Of a stretch of 64,000 nt of DNA, positions 35,993 to 44,081 are shown piece by piece. The first letter of the stretch is position 1. Each line of letters opens with the position of its first letter. Position numbers and translations under genes: made by a program. The stretch lies in the NCBI RefSeq assembly GCF_039993895.1, contig NZ_CP121194.1:1550001-1614000 (forward strand). The letters are read 5' to 3'. Below the pieces are notes generated by a model, which was given only the letters and a program-made list of their open reading frames with translations, searched no databases and was not told where the DNA came from. This DNA is from Edaphobacter paludis. GTDB taxonomy: Bacteria; Acidobacteriota; Terriglobia; Terriglobales; Acidobacteriaceae.

Positions 35993-36478
35993 TTGCTGAC
36001 TATCCTTGCTGTGGGAGAAGATACGGGCCTTCTTAAGACGCGTGCTGAGGTTCTACGCAAGACAGGCGCGAATGTGCTGTGCTGCTCGGGGGAAGCGGCC
36101 TTGAAATATATTAACGAATGGGAGTTCGACCTGATCGTTCTGGGCCATACTGTGCGGCAGCAGGACGCGGATCGAATCTCGGAGGCCGCCCATCGCAATG
36201 GAGCGAAGACCCTCGTCTTATTACTGATTACGGACAAGGTTCGCGAGGAAGAATACAAAAGCGTCAATATTGACGCCAAGTCGTTCGCCGAGCCGGGTTG
36301 CCTCGTTCGGTCCGCAACCGAGCTGCTGGCGGGGCGGGGAGGGCGCCGTCTGGTGCATATGCCTTCGGTCAAACCAACTGCCTCCCATTTGACCGGCAAG
36401 AAACCTGCGAGCGAACCCGCCGAAATTGCGGCACGGCAGTCACTCAAAGGGTCCTTCGAGCGCCGTCGGGCGGTTTAG
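35993..36478 (+). CDS. Degenerate response-regulator receiver-like protein
   Basis: About 161 aa. The TTG at 35993 has GGAGG 8 bp upstream and produces a receiver-like start (LTILAVGEDTGLLKTRAEVLRKTGANV); the frame extends back to 35876, overlapping the Crp gene, but has no support there. The fold order is receiver-like (beta1 ILAVGED, beta3 FDLIVLGHTV, beta4 TLVLLLI), but the phospho-acceptor Asp after beta3 is Gly. It is therefore a pseudo-receiver or a protein of unknown signalling role. There is no output domain; the C-terminal about 50 residues are basic and probably disordered. Confidence 0.75.
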   Translation: MLTILAVGEDTGLLKTRAEVLRKTGANVLCCSGEAALKYINEWEFDLIVLGHTVRQQDADRISEAAHRNGAKTLVLLLITDKVREEEYKSVNIDAKSFAEPGCLVRSATELLAGRGGRRLVHMPSVKPTASHLTGKKPASEPAEIAARQSLKGSFERRRAV

Positions 36479-36901
36479 CATCCGCCTGTTCGATCGCAAT
36501 ATCGCATGAAGGTATCCAGAACCAGCGACTCAAAGAAGTGGTGCAGGGCTAACCTATGGTTAGTCTGCGCCACTGGTAAAGCCTTTCGACCAAAAACATT
36601 GTCAAGCCCCGGAGGAGAATTCTCTGGGGCTATTCTCCTGCTAACAGCAACAAATACTGCAACTTGCCGTCAGAAATTAAATTCGACCGATCTGCAAAAC
36701 AGTTTCAGTCAACTTGATATCATGGAAATAGAAGGACCAAGTCTCCCGCTCGCGCTTGGCGACCATAACTACCATTAAATCAATGGTTTGCCTCTAAGTC
36801 GCTTGGATTGAAGACTTTACAAAATAAATCCCCTGTAATGAATACTTTAGAAGAAAAGTATGGGGTAGGGGGTACCTGCTGCGAGACCTAGCCAAGGCCG
36901 T
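36479..36901. other. Convergent intergenic region, no convincing gene
   Basis: 423 bp between the receiver-like gene and the kpsF-type gene. It contains a hairpin at 36605-36631 (AGCCCC/GGGGCT arms around the palindrome GAGAATTCTC) that may end transcription. A 90-codon open frame at 36506-36778 has no recognisable protein features. The region is AT-richer than its flanks. Confidence 0.5.
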
Positions 36902-37894
36902 CTAAATCGTCCAAAGGTCATGCAGGTGGAGGACACCCTGGACCTGCCCTCGTTCCCCGAGAACGATCAGCGAAGTAATCTTCCTCTCCTCCATCAGGGC
37001 AAGAGCGGCGGAGGCAAATGCATCCCCCTCAATCGTTAGAGGATGCCGATTCATCATTTCTCCTGCCGAACGTTCCAGCGCATGAGAGCCGTCCCGCTCC
37101 AGCAGTCGGCGCAAGTCGCCATCGGAGATCATGCCCAGCAACGAGTCTCCATCGAGAACAGTTGTCATCCCGAGCTTCTTGTGCGACATCTCGTGAATGA
37201 CCTGCGGCATCGGCGTCTCGGCCGAAACGCTGGGCAAAGCATCTCCTCGATGCATCAGGTCCCGAACCCGCGACAGCCGCCGGCCAAGCCGTCCTCCTGG
37301 ATGCAAATCGGCAAAATCTTCCGCTTTCCACCCGCGTCGACGACTCACTTCCAGCGCCAGCGCGTCGCCAAGCGCGAGCATGACTGTCGTCGAAGCGGTA
37401 GGCGCAAGGTTCAGCGGACAAGCCTCGGCGGAGACGCTGATGTCGAGAAAGATATCGCTGGCCTGAGCAAGAGTTGAAGCCGGACAGCTGCAAAAGGTAA
37501 CAAGCCGAGCGGCAAGACGCCTCAGCGTCGGCAGTAAACGCAGCAATTCCTCGGTCTCACCGCTTGATGAGAGCGCCAGAACGACATCGCTGCGCGAAAC
37601 CATGCCAAGATCGCCGTGTATAGCTTCGGCAGGCTGAAGAAAGTGAGCCGATGTTCCTGTCGACCGTAGCGTCGCCGCAATCTTGCGGGCGATGATGCCG
37701 CTCTTGCCGATGCCCGTAACGACGATATTCTGCCGGTTATCCGCCGCGCGGATGAGCAGCTCGACAGCCTCGGTAAAAGGCGCAAGCATCGCGCCGTCAA
37801 GCCGACTGGCAAGATCGTTGAGAGCCGCCGCTTCGATGCGCACGAAGCTCGAAGCAGGAAGGAAGCCGGAAGGTTTAGGTGCTTCAGTCGCCAT
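36902..37894 (-). CDS. kdsD: KpsF/GutQ family arabinose-5-phosphate isomerase
   Basis: 330 aa with an N-terminal SIS domain (VVTGIGKSGIIARKIAATLRSTGT at about residues 58-81, SSSGETEEL) and two C-terminal CBS domains (about 205-330). This is the standard KdsD/KpsF layout that converts ribulose-5-phosphate to arabinose-5-phosphate for KDO and LPS synthesis. Length is normal. No KDO genes are adjacent, so GutQ-like use cannot be excluded. It is divergent from the tlpA-like gene. Confidence 0.92.
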   Translation of the reverse strand: MATEAPKPSGFLPASSFVRIEAAALNDLASRLDGAMLAPFTEAVELLIRAADNRQNIVVTGIGKSGIIARKIAATLRSTGTSAHFLQPAEAIHGDLGMVSRSDVVLALSSSGETEELLRLLPTLRRLAARLVTFCSCPASTLAQASDIFLDISVSAEACPLNLAPTASTTVMLALGDALALEVSRRRGWKAEDFADLHPGGRLGRRLSRVRDLMHRGDALPSVSAETPMPQVIHEMSHKKLGMTTVLDGDSLLGMISDGDLRRLLERDGSHALERSAGEMMNRHPLTIEGDAFASAALALMEERKITSLIVLGERGQVQGVLHLHDLWTI

Positions 37895-38000
37895 GAATGT
37901 TGAACCATGTCGATGCTAGCAGAGCGGCGGCGAACGTCGCATTGCGTCTAAACTGGTAACAGGCCTGCGCGAAGCGCTTGCCGGAAGGACATCCAATCAA

Positions 38001-38654
38001 GTGAAGCGAAATGCGCTGGTTCTAGGTGTGATGATCGTTGGAATCTCGCTGATGTTGTGGGCGGGATGGCATAACCTGCGGGAACGGCGCATCGCGATGC
38101 AGAAGGCCGAGGCGAACCATGTGGTTCTAACGCCTGCCGCGCCCGGTCAGTCAACGCAGAATAGTGACTCCGAGGAGGAAGATCCGGGGGCCAAGCTGCG
38201 AGGGAAGGCCGCTCCGGCATTTACGCTGTCGAGTCTCGATGGCAAAAAGGTCTCCCTTGCCGATTACAAGGGCCGGCCTGTGCTGGTGAACTTCTGGGCT
38301 ACCTGGTGCGCTCCCTGCAAGGTAGAGATGCCCTGGTTTGAAGAACTCAGAAAGCAGTATGCGGGCCAGGGCTTCGAGATCCTCGGCCTGACTGCCGATG
38401 CCGACGCAGGCAAGGACGTGATCGCCAAGACGGCACAGAAGACAGGGGTAACCTATCCCATCCTGTTGACCGATGATAAAGTGCAGACCGCTTACGGCGG
38501 AATCGAATATCTGCCAATGTCGTTCTATGTGGACAGAAACGGCAAAGTGGTTGAGGCGACGGCAGGACTAAGTTCGAAGGATGAGATCGAGGCGAACATC
38601 AAGAAGACCATTGCCTCGGTAACGACGACGGCTGCTGTAAAGGGGGGCGAATAA
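38001..38654 (+). CDS. TlpA/ResA-like membrane-anchored thioredoxin
   Basis: 217 aa. The GTG start at 38001 leads to an N-terminal anchor helix (about residues 5-22), then a linker rich in Ser/Asp/Glu. A TlpA-type thioredoxin domain follows, with WATWCAPCKVEMPW placing the redox Cys at 103 and 106, and a cis-Pro at EYLPMSFY. It acts in the periplasm, reducing thiols in cytochrome c maturation or similar. The stop is immediately followed by the ATG of an nDsbD-like gene, so the two form a pair. Confidence 0.9.
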   Translation: MKRNALVLGVMIVGISLMLWAGWHNLRERRIAMQKAEANHVVLTPAAPGQSTQNSDSEEEDPGAKLRGKAAPAFTLSSLDGKKVSLADYKGRPVLVNFWATWCAPCKVEMPWFEELRKQYAGQGFEILGLTADADAGKDVIAKTAQKTGVTYPILLTDDKVQTAYGGIEYLPMSFYVDRNGKVVEATAGLSSKDEIEANIKKTIASVTTTAAVKGGE

Positions 38655-39140
38655 ATGCGGCTCGGCGTGGCGCTCGCGGCCCTGATGCTCGGCGCTGGAA
38701 CTCTGATGGCCCAAATGGGAAACCTGAATGGCGCTCGCGTCGTGACCAGGTCTTACGTAACTTACGACGCAGAGCCGCAGGTTATCCAGGCAGGGAAACG
38801 CAGCATGTTGGAGATGCGCTTTCAGGTTGCTAATGGATACCACGTCAATTCGCATACACCTAAGTCGGAACTACTGATTCCGACGAATGTTACGCTGCAG
38901 GCAGCAGCCGGGGTGAAGGCAGAGGCGGCGGAATATCCAGCAGGAACGGAGTTCAGCTTTAGCTTCAGTCCGAAGGACAAGCTGGATGTTTATGAAGGCG
39001 GCTTTACGGTAAAGCTTCCCGTCGTGGCGGCCGCCGGAATGCATGAGATGGATGGAACGCTACGCTATCAGGCCTGTGACCACGCCGCCTGCTATCCGCC
39101 GAAAAGTCTGCCGGTGCATGTGCTTTTTACAGCAAAGTAG
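38655..39140 (+). CDS. Orphan DsbD N-terminal-like (nDsbD) periplasmic protein
   Basis: 161 aa with a signal peptide (to about residue 19) and an immunoglobulin-like nDsbD domain. The diagnostic motif LRYQACDHAACYPPKSLPV has Cys141 and Cys146. In full-length DsbD this domain passes reducing equivalents to periplasmic partners; here the membrane and thioredoxin domains are absent. Direct adjacency to a TlpA-like thioredoxin (stop TAA then ATG with no gap) suggests the two form a split relay. The membrane electron donor (DsbD-beta/CcdA) is not in this window. Confidence 0.85.
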   Translation: MRLGVALAALMLGAGTLMAQMGNLNGARVVTRSYVTYDAEPQVIQAGKRSMLEMRFQVANGYHVNSHTPKSELLIPTNVTLQAAAGVKAEAAEYPAGTEFSFSFSPKDKLDVYEGGFTVKLPVVAAAGMHEMDGTLRYQACDHAACYPPKSLPVHVLFTAK

Positions 39141-39248
39141 TGGCGTGGCGGGTTCCGATGGAGCGGATGGTCAAAGCGGATTCTGCTTTCACTTCTCCGG
39201 CATGGCATCATCGATTAAGCAAAATAAGTTGGGAGCGAGCAGGGCGCA

Positions 39249-40430
39249 ATGGACGAGTTTAAAAGGCTGACACGGTTGCCGGCGTATGTGTTCAACATAA
39301 CGGGCGAGTTGAAGGCCGCGGCACGCAAGCGCGGCGAAGACATCATCGACTTCGGGATGGGCAATCCCGATGGAGCGACGCCCAAGGCAATCGTCGACAA
39401 GCTGATCGAAGCAGCACAGAAGACGACAACCCATCGCTACTCGCTCTCGCGCGGAATTCCGCGTCTGCGCAAGGCCATCTGCAACTGGTACAAGACTCGA
39501 TACGACATCGATCTCAATCCCGAGACCGAGGCGATTGTGACCATCGGCTCGAAGGAGGGCATCGCTCACCTTTGCCTCGCGGTGCTGGACGACGAGGACA
39601 CCGTAGCTGTGCCGAATCCGAGCTATCCGATCCACATCTTCGGACCGGTGATCGCCGGATCGAAGGTGCAGAGCATTCCCGCGGCGGACGGCGATGCCAA
39701 CACGCTGCTGGCGCAGCTCGAGTATGAGCTGCCGAGGATGCAGCCGCGTCCGAAGATGCTGATTCTGAACTTTCCGTCGAACCCTACGGCGCAGTGCGTC
39801 GAGCTTTCATTCTTCGAGCGGATCGTCGCACTGTGCAAAGAACTCGGAATCTACATCGTGCACGACCTGGCTTATGCGGACATCGTCTTCGATGGCTACC
39901 GCGCGCCCAGTGTGCTGGAAGTTCCGGGCGCGAAGGACATTGCGGTCGAGTTCTTCACGCTCTCGAAGAGCTACAACATGCCGGGTTGGCGCGTGGGCTT
40001 CATGGTAGGAAACCCGAAGTTGGTTGCGGCGCTGGGCAGGATTAAGAGCTACTTCGACTATGGGACGTTTACGCCGATCCAGGTGGCTTCGATTGCCGCG
40101 CTGGAGGGGCCGCAGGACTGTGTGGCTAAGATTCGCGACAACTATAAGGCCCGCCGCGATGTTCTGGTGCCGGGCTTGAACAAGCTGGGCTGGGCCGTCG
40201 ATCTGCCTAAGGCCACAATGTTCGTCTGGGCGAAGATCCCTGAGCAGTACCGTGCTTTGGGCTCCGTGGAGTTCTCAAAGAAGCTACTGGCCGACGCAAA
40301 GACCGCGGTAAGTCCCGGTATAGGATTTGGCGAACATGGGGATGGTCACGTGCGCTTCTCGCTGATCGAAAACGAAGAGCGCACGCGCCAGGCGCTGCGC
40401 GGCATCAAGCAGATGTTCAAGGCTGGATAG
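39249..40430 (+). CDS. alaC: AlaC-like pyridoxal-phosphate aminotransferase
   Basis: 393 aa class I/II aminotransferase. DFGMGNPDGATP, THRYSLSRGIPRLRKAI and the PLP-binding FFTLSKSYNMPGWRVGF with Lys240 match the AlaC/YfdZ branch (glutamate-pyruvate aminotransferase), close to LL-diaminopimelate aminotransferase. It probably forms alanine from pyruvate and glutamate. The ATG at 39249 is preceded by GGGAGCGAGCAGG. The gene stands alone but co-directional with the tlpA pair and osmC. Confidence 0.88.
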   Translation: MDEFKRLTRLPAYVFNITGELKAAARKRGEDIIDFGMGNPDGATPKAIVDKLIEAAQKTTTHRYSLSRGIPRLRKAICNWYKTRYDIDLNPETEAIVTIGSKEGIAHLCLAVLDDEDTVAVPNPSYPIHIFGPVIAGSKVQSIPAADGDANTLLAQLEYELPRMQPRPKMLILNFPSNPTAQCVELSFFERIVALCKELGIYIVHDLAYADIVFDGYRAPSVLEVPGAKDIAVEFFTLSKSYNMPGWRVGFMVGNPKLVAALGRIKSYFDYGTFTPIQVASIAALEGPQDCVAKIRDNYKARRDVLVPGLNKLGWAVDLPKATMFVWAKIPEQYRALGSVEFSKKLLADAKTAVSPGIGFGEHGDGHVRFSLIENEERTRQALRGIKQMFKAG

Positions 40431-40455
40431 GGTTCACACCTTCAGAGGAATCACT

Positions 40456-40863
40456 ATGGTCGTCATTGAGTTGGAATATGAAGGAGATCTGCACTGCCGA
40501 GCCGTACATGGTCCGTCAGGAACGGTGCTATCCACCGACGCCCCGAAGGACAATCAGGGGCGCGGGGAGAGCTTTTCACCGACTGATCTGGTGGCAACCG
40601 CTCTTGGCAGTTGCATTCTGACGATGATGGGCATCATGGCGCGCTCACTTGGGGTCGACCTTGCCGGAACAACGGCAACAGTTGAAAAGGAGATGGCCAA
40701 TGCACCTGTGAGGATGATTGCAAGACTGGCAGTCACAATCCACGTCCCGCATCCTGTCAGCGAAGAGCACAAGCGGAGGCTGGAGACAGCAGCGCATACC
40801 TGCCCCGTGCATAAGAGCCTGCATCCGGACGTGCAGAAGCCCATTCAATTTATATGGGGATGA
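40456..40863 (+). CDS. OsmC family peroxiredoxin-like protein
   Basis: 135 aa. GAGG lies before the ATG at 40456. The two OsmC-family catalytic Cys are visible: TALGSCILTMMG (Cys53) and HTCPVHKSLHP (Cys115). OsmC/Ohr proteins reduce organic hydroperoxides; this short form resembles YhfA-type members. It follows the alaC-like gene by 25 bp and may be co-transcribed with it. Confidence 0.9.
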   Translation: MVVIELEYEGDLHCRAVHGPSGTVLSTDAPKDNQGRGESFSPTDLVATALGSCILTMMGIMARSLGVDLAGTTATVEKEMANAPVRMIARLAVTIHVPHPVSEEHKRRLETAAHTCPVHKSLHPDVQKPIQFIWG

Positions 40864-40955
40864 CCGGATATTATTCTCATGAGCGCGTAATGCTGTAAAG
40901 CTTTCGGCTGCCGTTCCCCTATTTCTTGCTCGCTCGCATCGAAGGATAGCTGATC

Positions 40956-40982
40956 TGGGAATCTGTTTACAGTCGATTCCCA
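40956..40982. terminator. Hairpin between convergent osmC-like gene and gltX
   Basis: An 8-bp inverted repeat TGGGAATC/GATTCCCA with an 11-nt loop lies between the two stops. On the plus strand T-rich sequence follows after a few bases. It is a plausible weak bidirectional terminator. Confidence 0.45.
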
Positions 40983-40988
40983 AGTCAG

Positions 40989-42464
40989 TTATTTCTTTTG
41001 GTTGGCTAGTTTCTTTTGCGCTTCAAGGAAGCGGCGGACGCGGTCAAGCGAGCGGGCCTTGCCGAAGACGACGAGGCTTTCAAGCAGCGGTGGCGACATA
41101 GTGCTGCCTGTGATGATGGCGCGCAGCAGCATGAAGTTCTCTTTGACGGACCATCCTTTTTCTTCGCCCAGTTTTTTGAGGGCTGGCTCCATGGCTTCGT
41201 GGGTCCAGTCAGTGGCTTCGAGAACGGTGAGTTGCTCTGCGGTGAAGGCGAGGGTGTCTTCGAGGGTGCGCTTCTTGGGTAGGAAGATCTCCTGCGTGGG
41301 CATCACGTCGTCGCGAAAGAAGAAGCTGGTAAGGTCGCCGAACTGGCCGAGGGTCTCGACGCGCATCTGGATGAGCGGGGCGATCTCGCGGAGGTAGGTG
41401 TCGGAGAGCACAGTGCTGCGCAGGGCGCTGAAGAAGGCCTCGGGGGAGAGTTTACGGAGGTACTCGCCATTGAGCCATTTGAGCTTGGTGAGGTCGAAGA
41501 CAGGGCCGCCAAGACGGATGTTGGTGAAGACGAAGTGCTCGACCATCTCGGTGAGGCTGAATTGCTCGGTGCCGCCGTTAAGGTCTGCCGGTACGCCGCC
41601 GCCCATGAGACCGAGGAAATTGATGAGAGCTTCGGGAAGAAAACCGGCCTGACGATAGTAGATCAGCGAGACAGGATTTTTGCGTTTGGAGATCTTGGAT
41701 TTGTCAATGTTGCGCAAGAGCGGCATGTGCCAGAAGCGCGGGAACTGCCAGCCGAATGCTTTGTAGAGCAGGACGTGTTTCGGTGTGGACGAGATCCACT
41801 CCTCGGCGCGAATGACGTCGGTGATCTGCATGAGGTGGTCGTCGACGACGTTGGCGAGGTGATAAGTGGGGAAGCCGTCGGACTTCATCAGCACCTGGTC
41901 GTCGACGTTGCTGTGATCGAAGGTGATGTCGCCGCGTAGCTCGTCGCGGAAGGTAGTTGCGCCTTCGGCGGGAACAGCCATGCGGATGACAAAAGGCTTG
42001 TCGGCCGCGAGGTTTGCTTCGATCTGATCGACGGGCAGATGACGGCAGGTGCCGGGATAGCGTGGTGGGAGCTTCGCAGCTATCTGCTGTTTGCGGACTG
42101 CGTCGAGTTCTTCTGCCGTGCAGAAGCAGCGGTAGGCTGTGCCGTTGGCGAGCAGCAGATCGGCGTGCTGGCGATAGATGTCGGTGCGTTCGGACTGGCG
42201 ATACGGGCCATAGGGGCCGCCGACGTCGGGGCCTTCGTCCCAGCCGAGGCCGAGCCAGCGAAGGGTGTCGAAGATCATCTGCTCGGAGGTGGGGACGAAG
42301 CGGGTGCGATCAGTGTCTTCGATGCGGAGGACGAATGTGCCGCCACGTTGACGGGCGTAGATGTAGTTCAGCAGGCCAATGTAGGCGGTGCCGACGTGGG
42401 GGTCGCCGGTGGGGCTGGGAGCGATTCGGACGCGGATAGGGGCTTCTGTGCTGTTCGTAGTCAT
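40989..42464 (-). CDS. gltX: Glutamyl-tRNA synthetase
   Basis: 491 aa class I synthetase. The HIGH-equivalent is HVGT at 23-26 in APSPTGDPHVGTAYIGLLNY, and the KMSKS-equivalent is KISKR at 257-261 in RNIDKSKISKRKNPVSLIYY. FVLRIEDTDRTR and the C-terminal anticodon-binding domain are present. It charges tRNA-Glu, a gene for which lies at 14.9 kb. Length is normal for the discriminating/non-discriminating family; specificity for tRNA-Gln cannot be read from the sequence. Confidence 0.97.
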   Translation of the reverse strand: MTTNSTEAPIRVRIAPSPTGDPHVGTAYIGLLNYIYARQRGGTFVLRIEDTDRTRFVPTSEQMIFDTLRWLGLGWDEGPDVGGPYGPYRQSERTDIYRQHADLLLANGTAYRCFCTAEELDAVRKQQIAAKLPPRYPGTCRHLPVDQIEANLAADKPFVIRMAVPAEGATTFRDELRGDITFDHSNVDDQVLMKSDGFPTYHLANVVDDHLMQITDVIRAEEWISSTPKHVLLYKAFGWQFPRFWHMPLLRNIDKSKISKRKNPVSLIYYRQAGFLPEALINFLGLMGGGVPADLNGGTEQFSLTEMVEHFVFTNIRLGGPVFDLTKLKWLNGEYLRKLSPEAFFSALRSTVLSDTYLREIAPLIQMRVETLGQFGDLTSFFFRDDVMPTQEIFLPKKRTLEDTLAFTAEQLTVLEATDWTHEAMEPALKKLGEEKGWSVKENFMLLRAIITGSTMSPPLLESLVVFGKARSLDRVRRFLEAQKKLANQKK

Positions 42465-42545
42465 GATATGGGCTAGACTTCGATGCTAGCAGAGCGAGGG
42501 GTATGTCGTTGCGTGATGTCGCGAGGGAATAGAGATAATAGTTGG

Positions 42546-42935
42546 ATGACGAACCTTGACTGGAGTGGAGGGGCACTGGCCGAGGGGCTGCGATGTTATC
42601 GCAACGAGGAGTTTTTTCTGGCCCATGAACATTGGGAGGGCGTCTGGCTGGAGGCGCGGGAGCCGGAGAAGACTTTCCTGCAGGCGCTGATTCAGACAAC
42701 TGCCGCGTTTCATCATCTTCAGCGGGGGAATCGAAGAGGCACAGCGTCGTTGCTGCGGGCGGCGCTACGGCGACTTGGGCCGTATGAAAGTAGTTTCGGT
42801 GGCGTTATGGTTGGGCCGCTTCGCGAGGAGATCAGCGCGTGGTTGCAGGTGCTCGAAGCGGGTGATGCGTCGCTGAGGTTGGCGTTTCCGGAGATACGAC
42901 TGGAGCATGGGCCGAAGCTCATCTCTCCAGTCTGA
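42546..42935 (+). CDS. DUF309 domain protein
   Basis: About 129 aa, starting at the ATG at 42546 (MTNLDWSGG); an earlier in-frame start at 42483 adds poorly coding sequence. The core GLRCYRNEEFFLAHEHWEGVW, followed by FLQALIQTTAAFHHLQRGNRRG, matches the DUF309 helical family, with the conserved HExW-type motif. The function of the family is unknown. It is divergent from gltX and convergent with the DUF169 operon. Confidence 0.85.
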   Translation: MTNLDWSGGALAEGLRCYRNEEFFLAHEHWEGVWLEAREPEKTFLQALIQTTAAFHHLQRGNRRGTASLLRAALRRLGPYESSFGGVMVGPLREEISAWLQVLEAGDASLRLAFPEIRLEHGPKLISPV

Positions 42936-42942
42936 AATATGG

Positions 42943-43710
42943 TCAAGATCCTAAGGCAATCAGCGATTCTTTGACCGTCGGGGTGCGTCCGGCTTCGACA
43001 TCGGATCGGCGGATTTGATGGAATTTCGAAAGTAATGCATTGGCTTGGGCGAGGGCTTCGATGCGCTTGGTGTACTGTGCGAGCTTTGCGCCGGGAATGG
43101 CAAAGAGAGCTACGCTATCGGTGAGGACATCGAGATAGGCGCGGGCTCCGCAGCATCCCAGGCTGAGCGCGGCACGGCCGGTGTTCATGACCTGCGGCAC
43201 AACGGCGCAGGCAGGGCGGCCCATTGCGGGAGCATTCTGGTTTTCTACCTGCTGCGTTGCCTCGGTGAGGATGAGAGACTGATTGGCATTGACGAAGAGC
43301 ATCACCACATCGGGAGGCAATGGAGTTTCAGCCAGCGGTGAATAGACGACAAATTTGGACTGTGACTGAAGAACCGGAATGGATGCGAGATCTTCTTCTC
43401 TGACATAGCCAAGATCGCCGAGAACTTTCAGCGTGTCTTGCAGATCGATCTGCTGCCTTGATGAAGTTTGAAGATTGTGGGTGTAGACGCCGATGGAACA
43501 CATATCGTGATCGGCTGCGGTGGTTGCAAAAGATGCGGCAGCAGCGTCCTCCCAGAAGCGGCAGCCTGCGGAGACCCGTTCGGCGTGACCATTCACGCCG
43601 TCAGGGACGGAGTCTGTGAAGGTGATTGCTATGGGAGGTTGGCGGAGATCCAGCGATTGAGAGAGGACTGCTGCAAGCTGTGAATAAGAATCTTCTGACA
43701 TATTTTCCAT
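42943..43710 (-). CDS. DUF169 domain protein, distal gene of ABC operon
   Basis: 255 aa of the DUF169 family. Conserved-looking cysteines stand in SAGCRFWEDAA (Cys50), DHDMCSIG (Cys71), GRPACAVV (Cys168) and SLGCCGARAYLD (Cys186-187). There is no signal peptide, so it is cytoplasmic. The start may be 43710 or the ATG at 43701. As the last gene of a six-gene operon for an ABC importer and an HMA protein, it may handle the imported ligand or metal; the cysteines fit metal or sulfur chemistry, but the family has no established function. Confidence 0.85.
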   Translation of the reverse strand: MENMSEDSYSQLAAVLSQSLDLRQPPIAITFTDSVPDGVNGHAERVSAGCRFWEDAAAASFATTAADHDMCSIGVYTHNLQTSSRQQIDLQDTLKVLGDLGYVREEDLASIPVLQSQSKFVVYSPLAETPLPPDVVMLFVNANQSLILTEATQQVENQNAPAMGRPACAVVPQVMNTGRAALSLGCCGARAYLDVLTDSVALFAIPGAKLAQYTKRIEALAQANALLSKFHQIRRSDVEAGRTPTVKESLIALGS

Positions 43711-43758
43711 TGCTTTCGTGGTTCTGTAGTTGTCCGCTGACCGCTGACAGTGAGTGGA

Positions 43759-44061
43759 TCAGGCTTTCGGATTTTCTATTGCCTTGAAGCCCATACTGGC
43801 GATGTAGGTTTTGAGTGCATCCTGAGTAACTTCTTTTGGATCGAATTTAATGACCACGTTCGCGTCCGGATAGCTTGCCTTTGCCCATACGACTCCTTTT
43901 TCCTGACGGAGCAGGGTCTCGAGGCCTACGGCGCAGGTGATGCAGGTGAAACCGGTGACGCCATAGGTGACGGTCTCTTTGCCGGTTGCTTCAACGGCTC
44001 CAAGTGCCGCCAGGCTGCCGGTACCAAGGGTGATGAGTTCGATGAATCGTCGGCGGATCAT
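43759..44061 (-). CDS. Tat-exported HMA (MerP-like) metal-binding protein
   Basis: 100 aa. AAGGAG precedes the ATG at 44061. The N-terminus RRRFIELITLGTGSLAALGA is a twin-arginine signal, followed by one heavy-metal-associated domain with the metal loop GFTCITCAVGLE (Cys40 and Cys43). The fold end is DANVVIKFDPKEVTQDALKTYIASMGF. Such domains bind Cu(I) or Hg(II). It lies between a substrate-binding protein and a DUF169 protein in the operon, so it is probably a periplasmic metal shuttle for this importer. Confidence 0.88.
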   Translation of the reverse strand: MIRRRFIELITLGTGSLAALGAVEATGKETVTYGVTGFTCITCAVGLETLLRQEKGVVWAKASYPDANVVIKFDPKEVTQDALKTYIASMGFKAIENPKA

Positions 44062-44081
44062 GGTTCTCCTTGTTCGAGCGG

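Noticed and set aside
36506..36778. 90-codon plus-strand frame in the gap after the receiver-like gene
   Set aside because: No Shine-Dalgarno site, no recognisable motif, biased composition; kept as intergenic.
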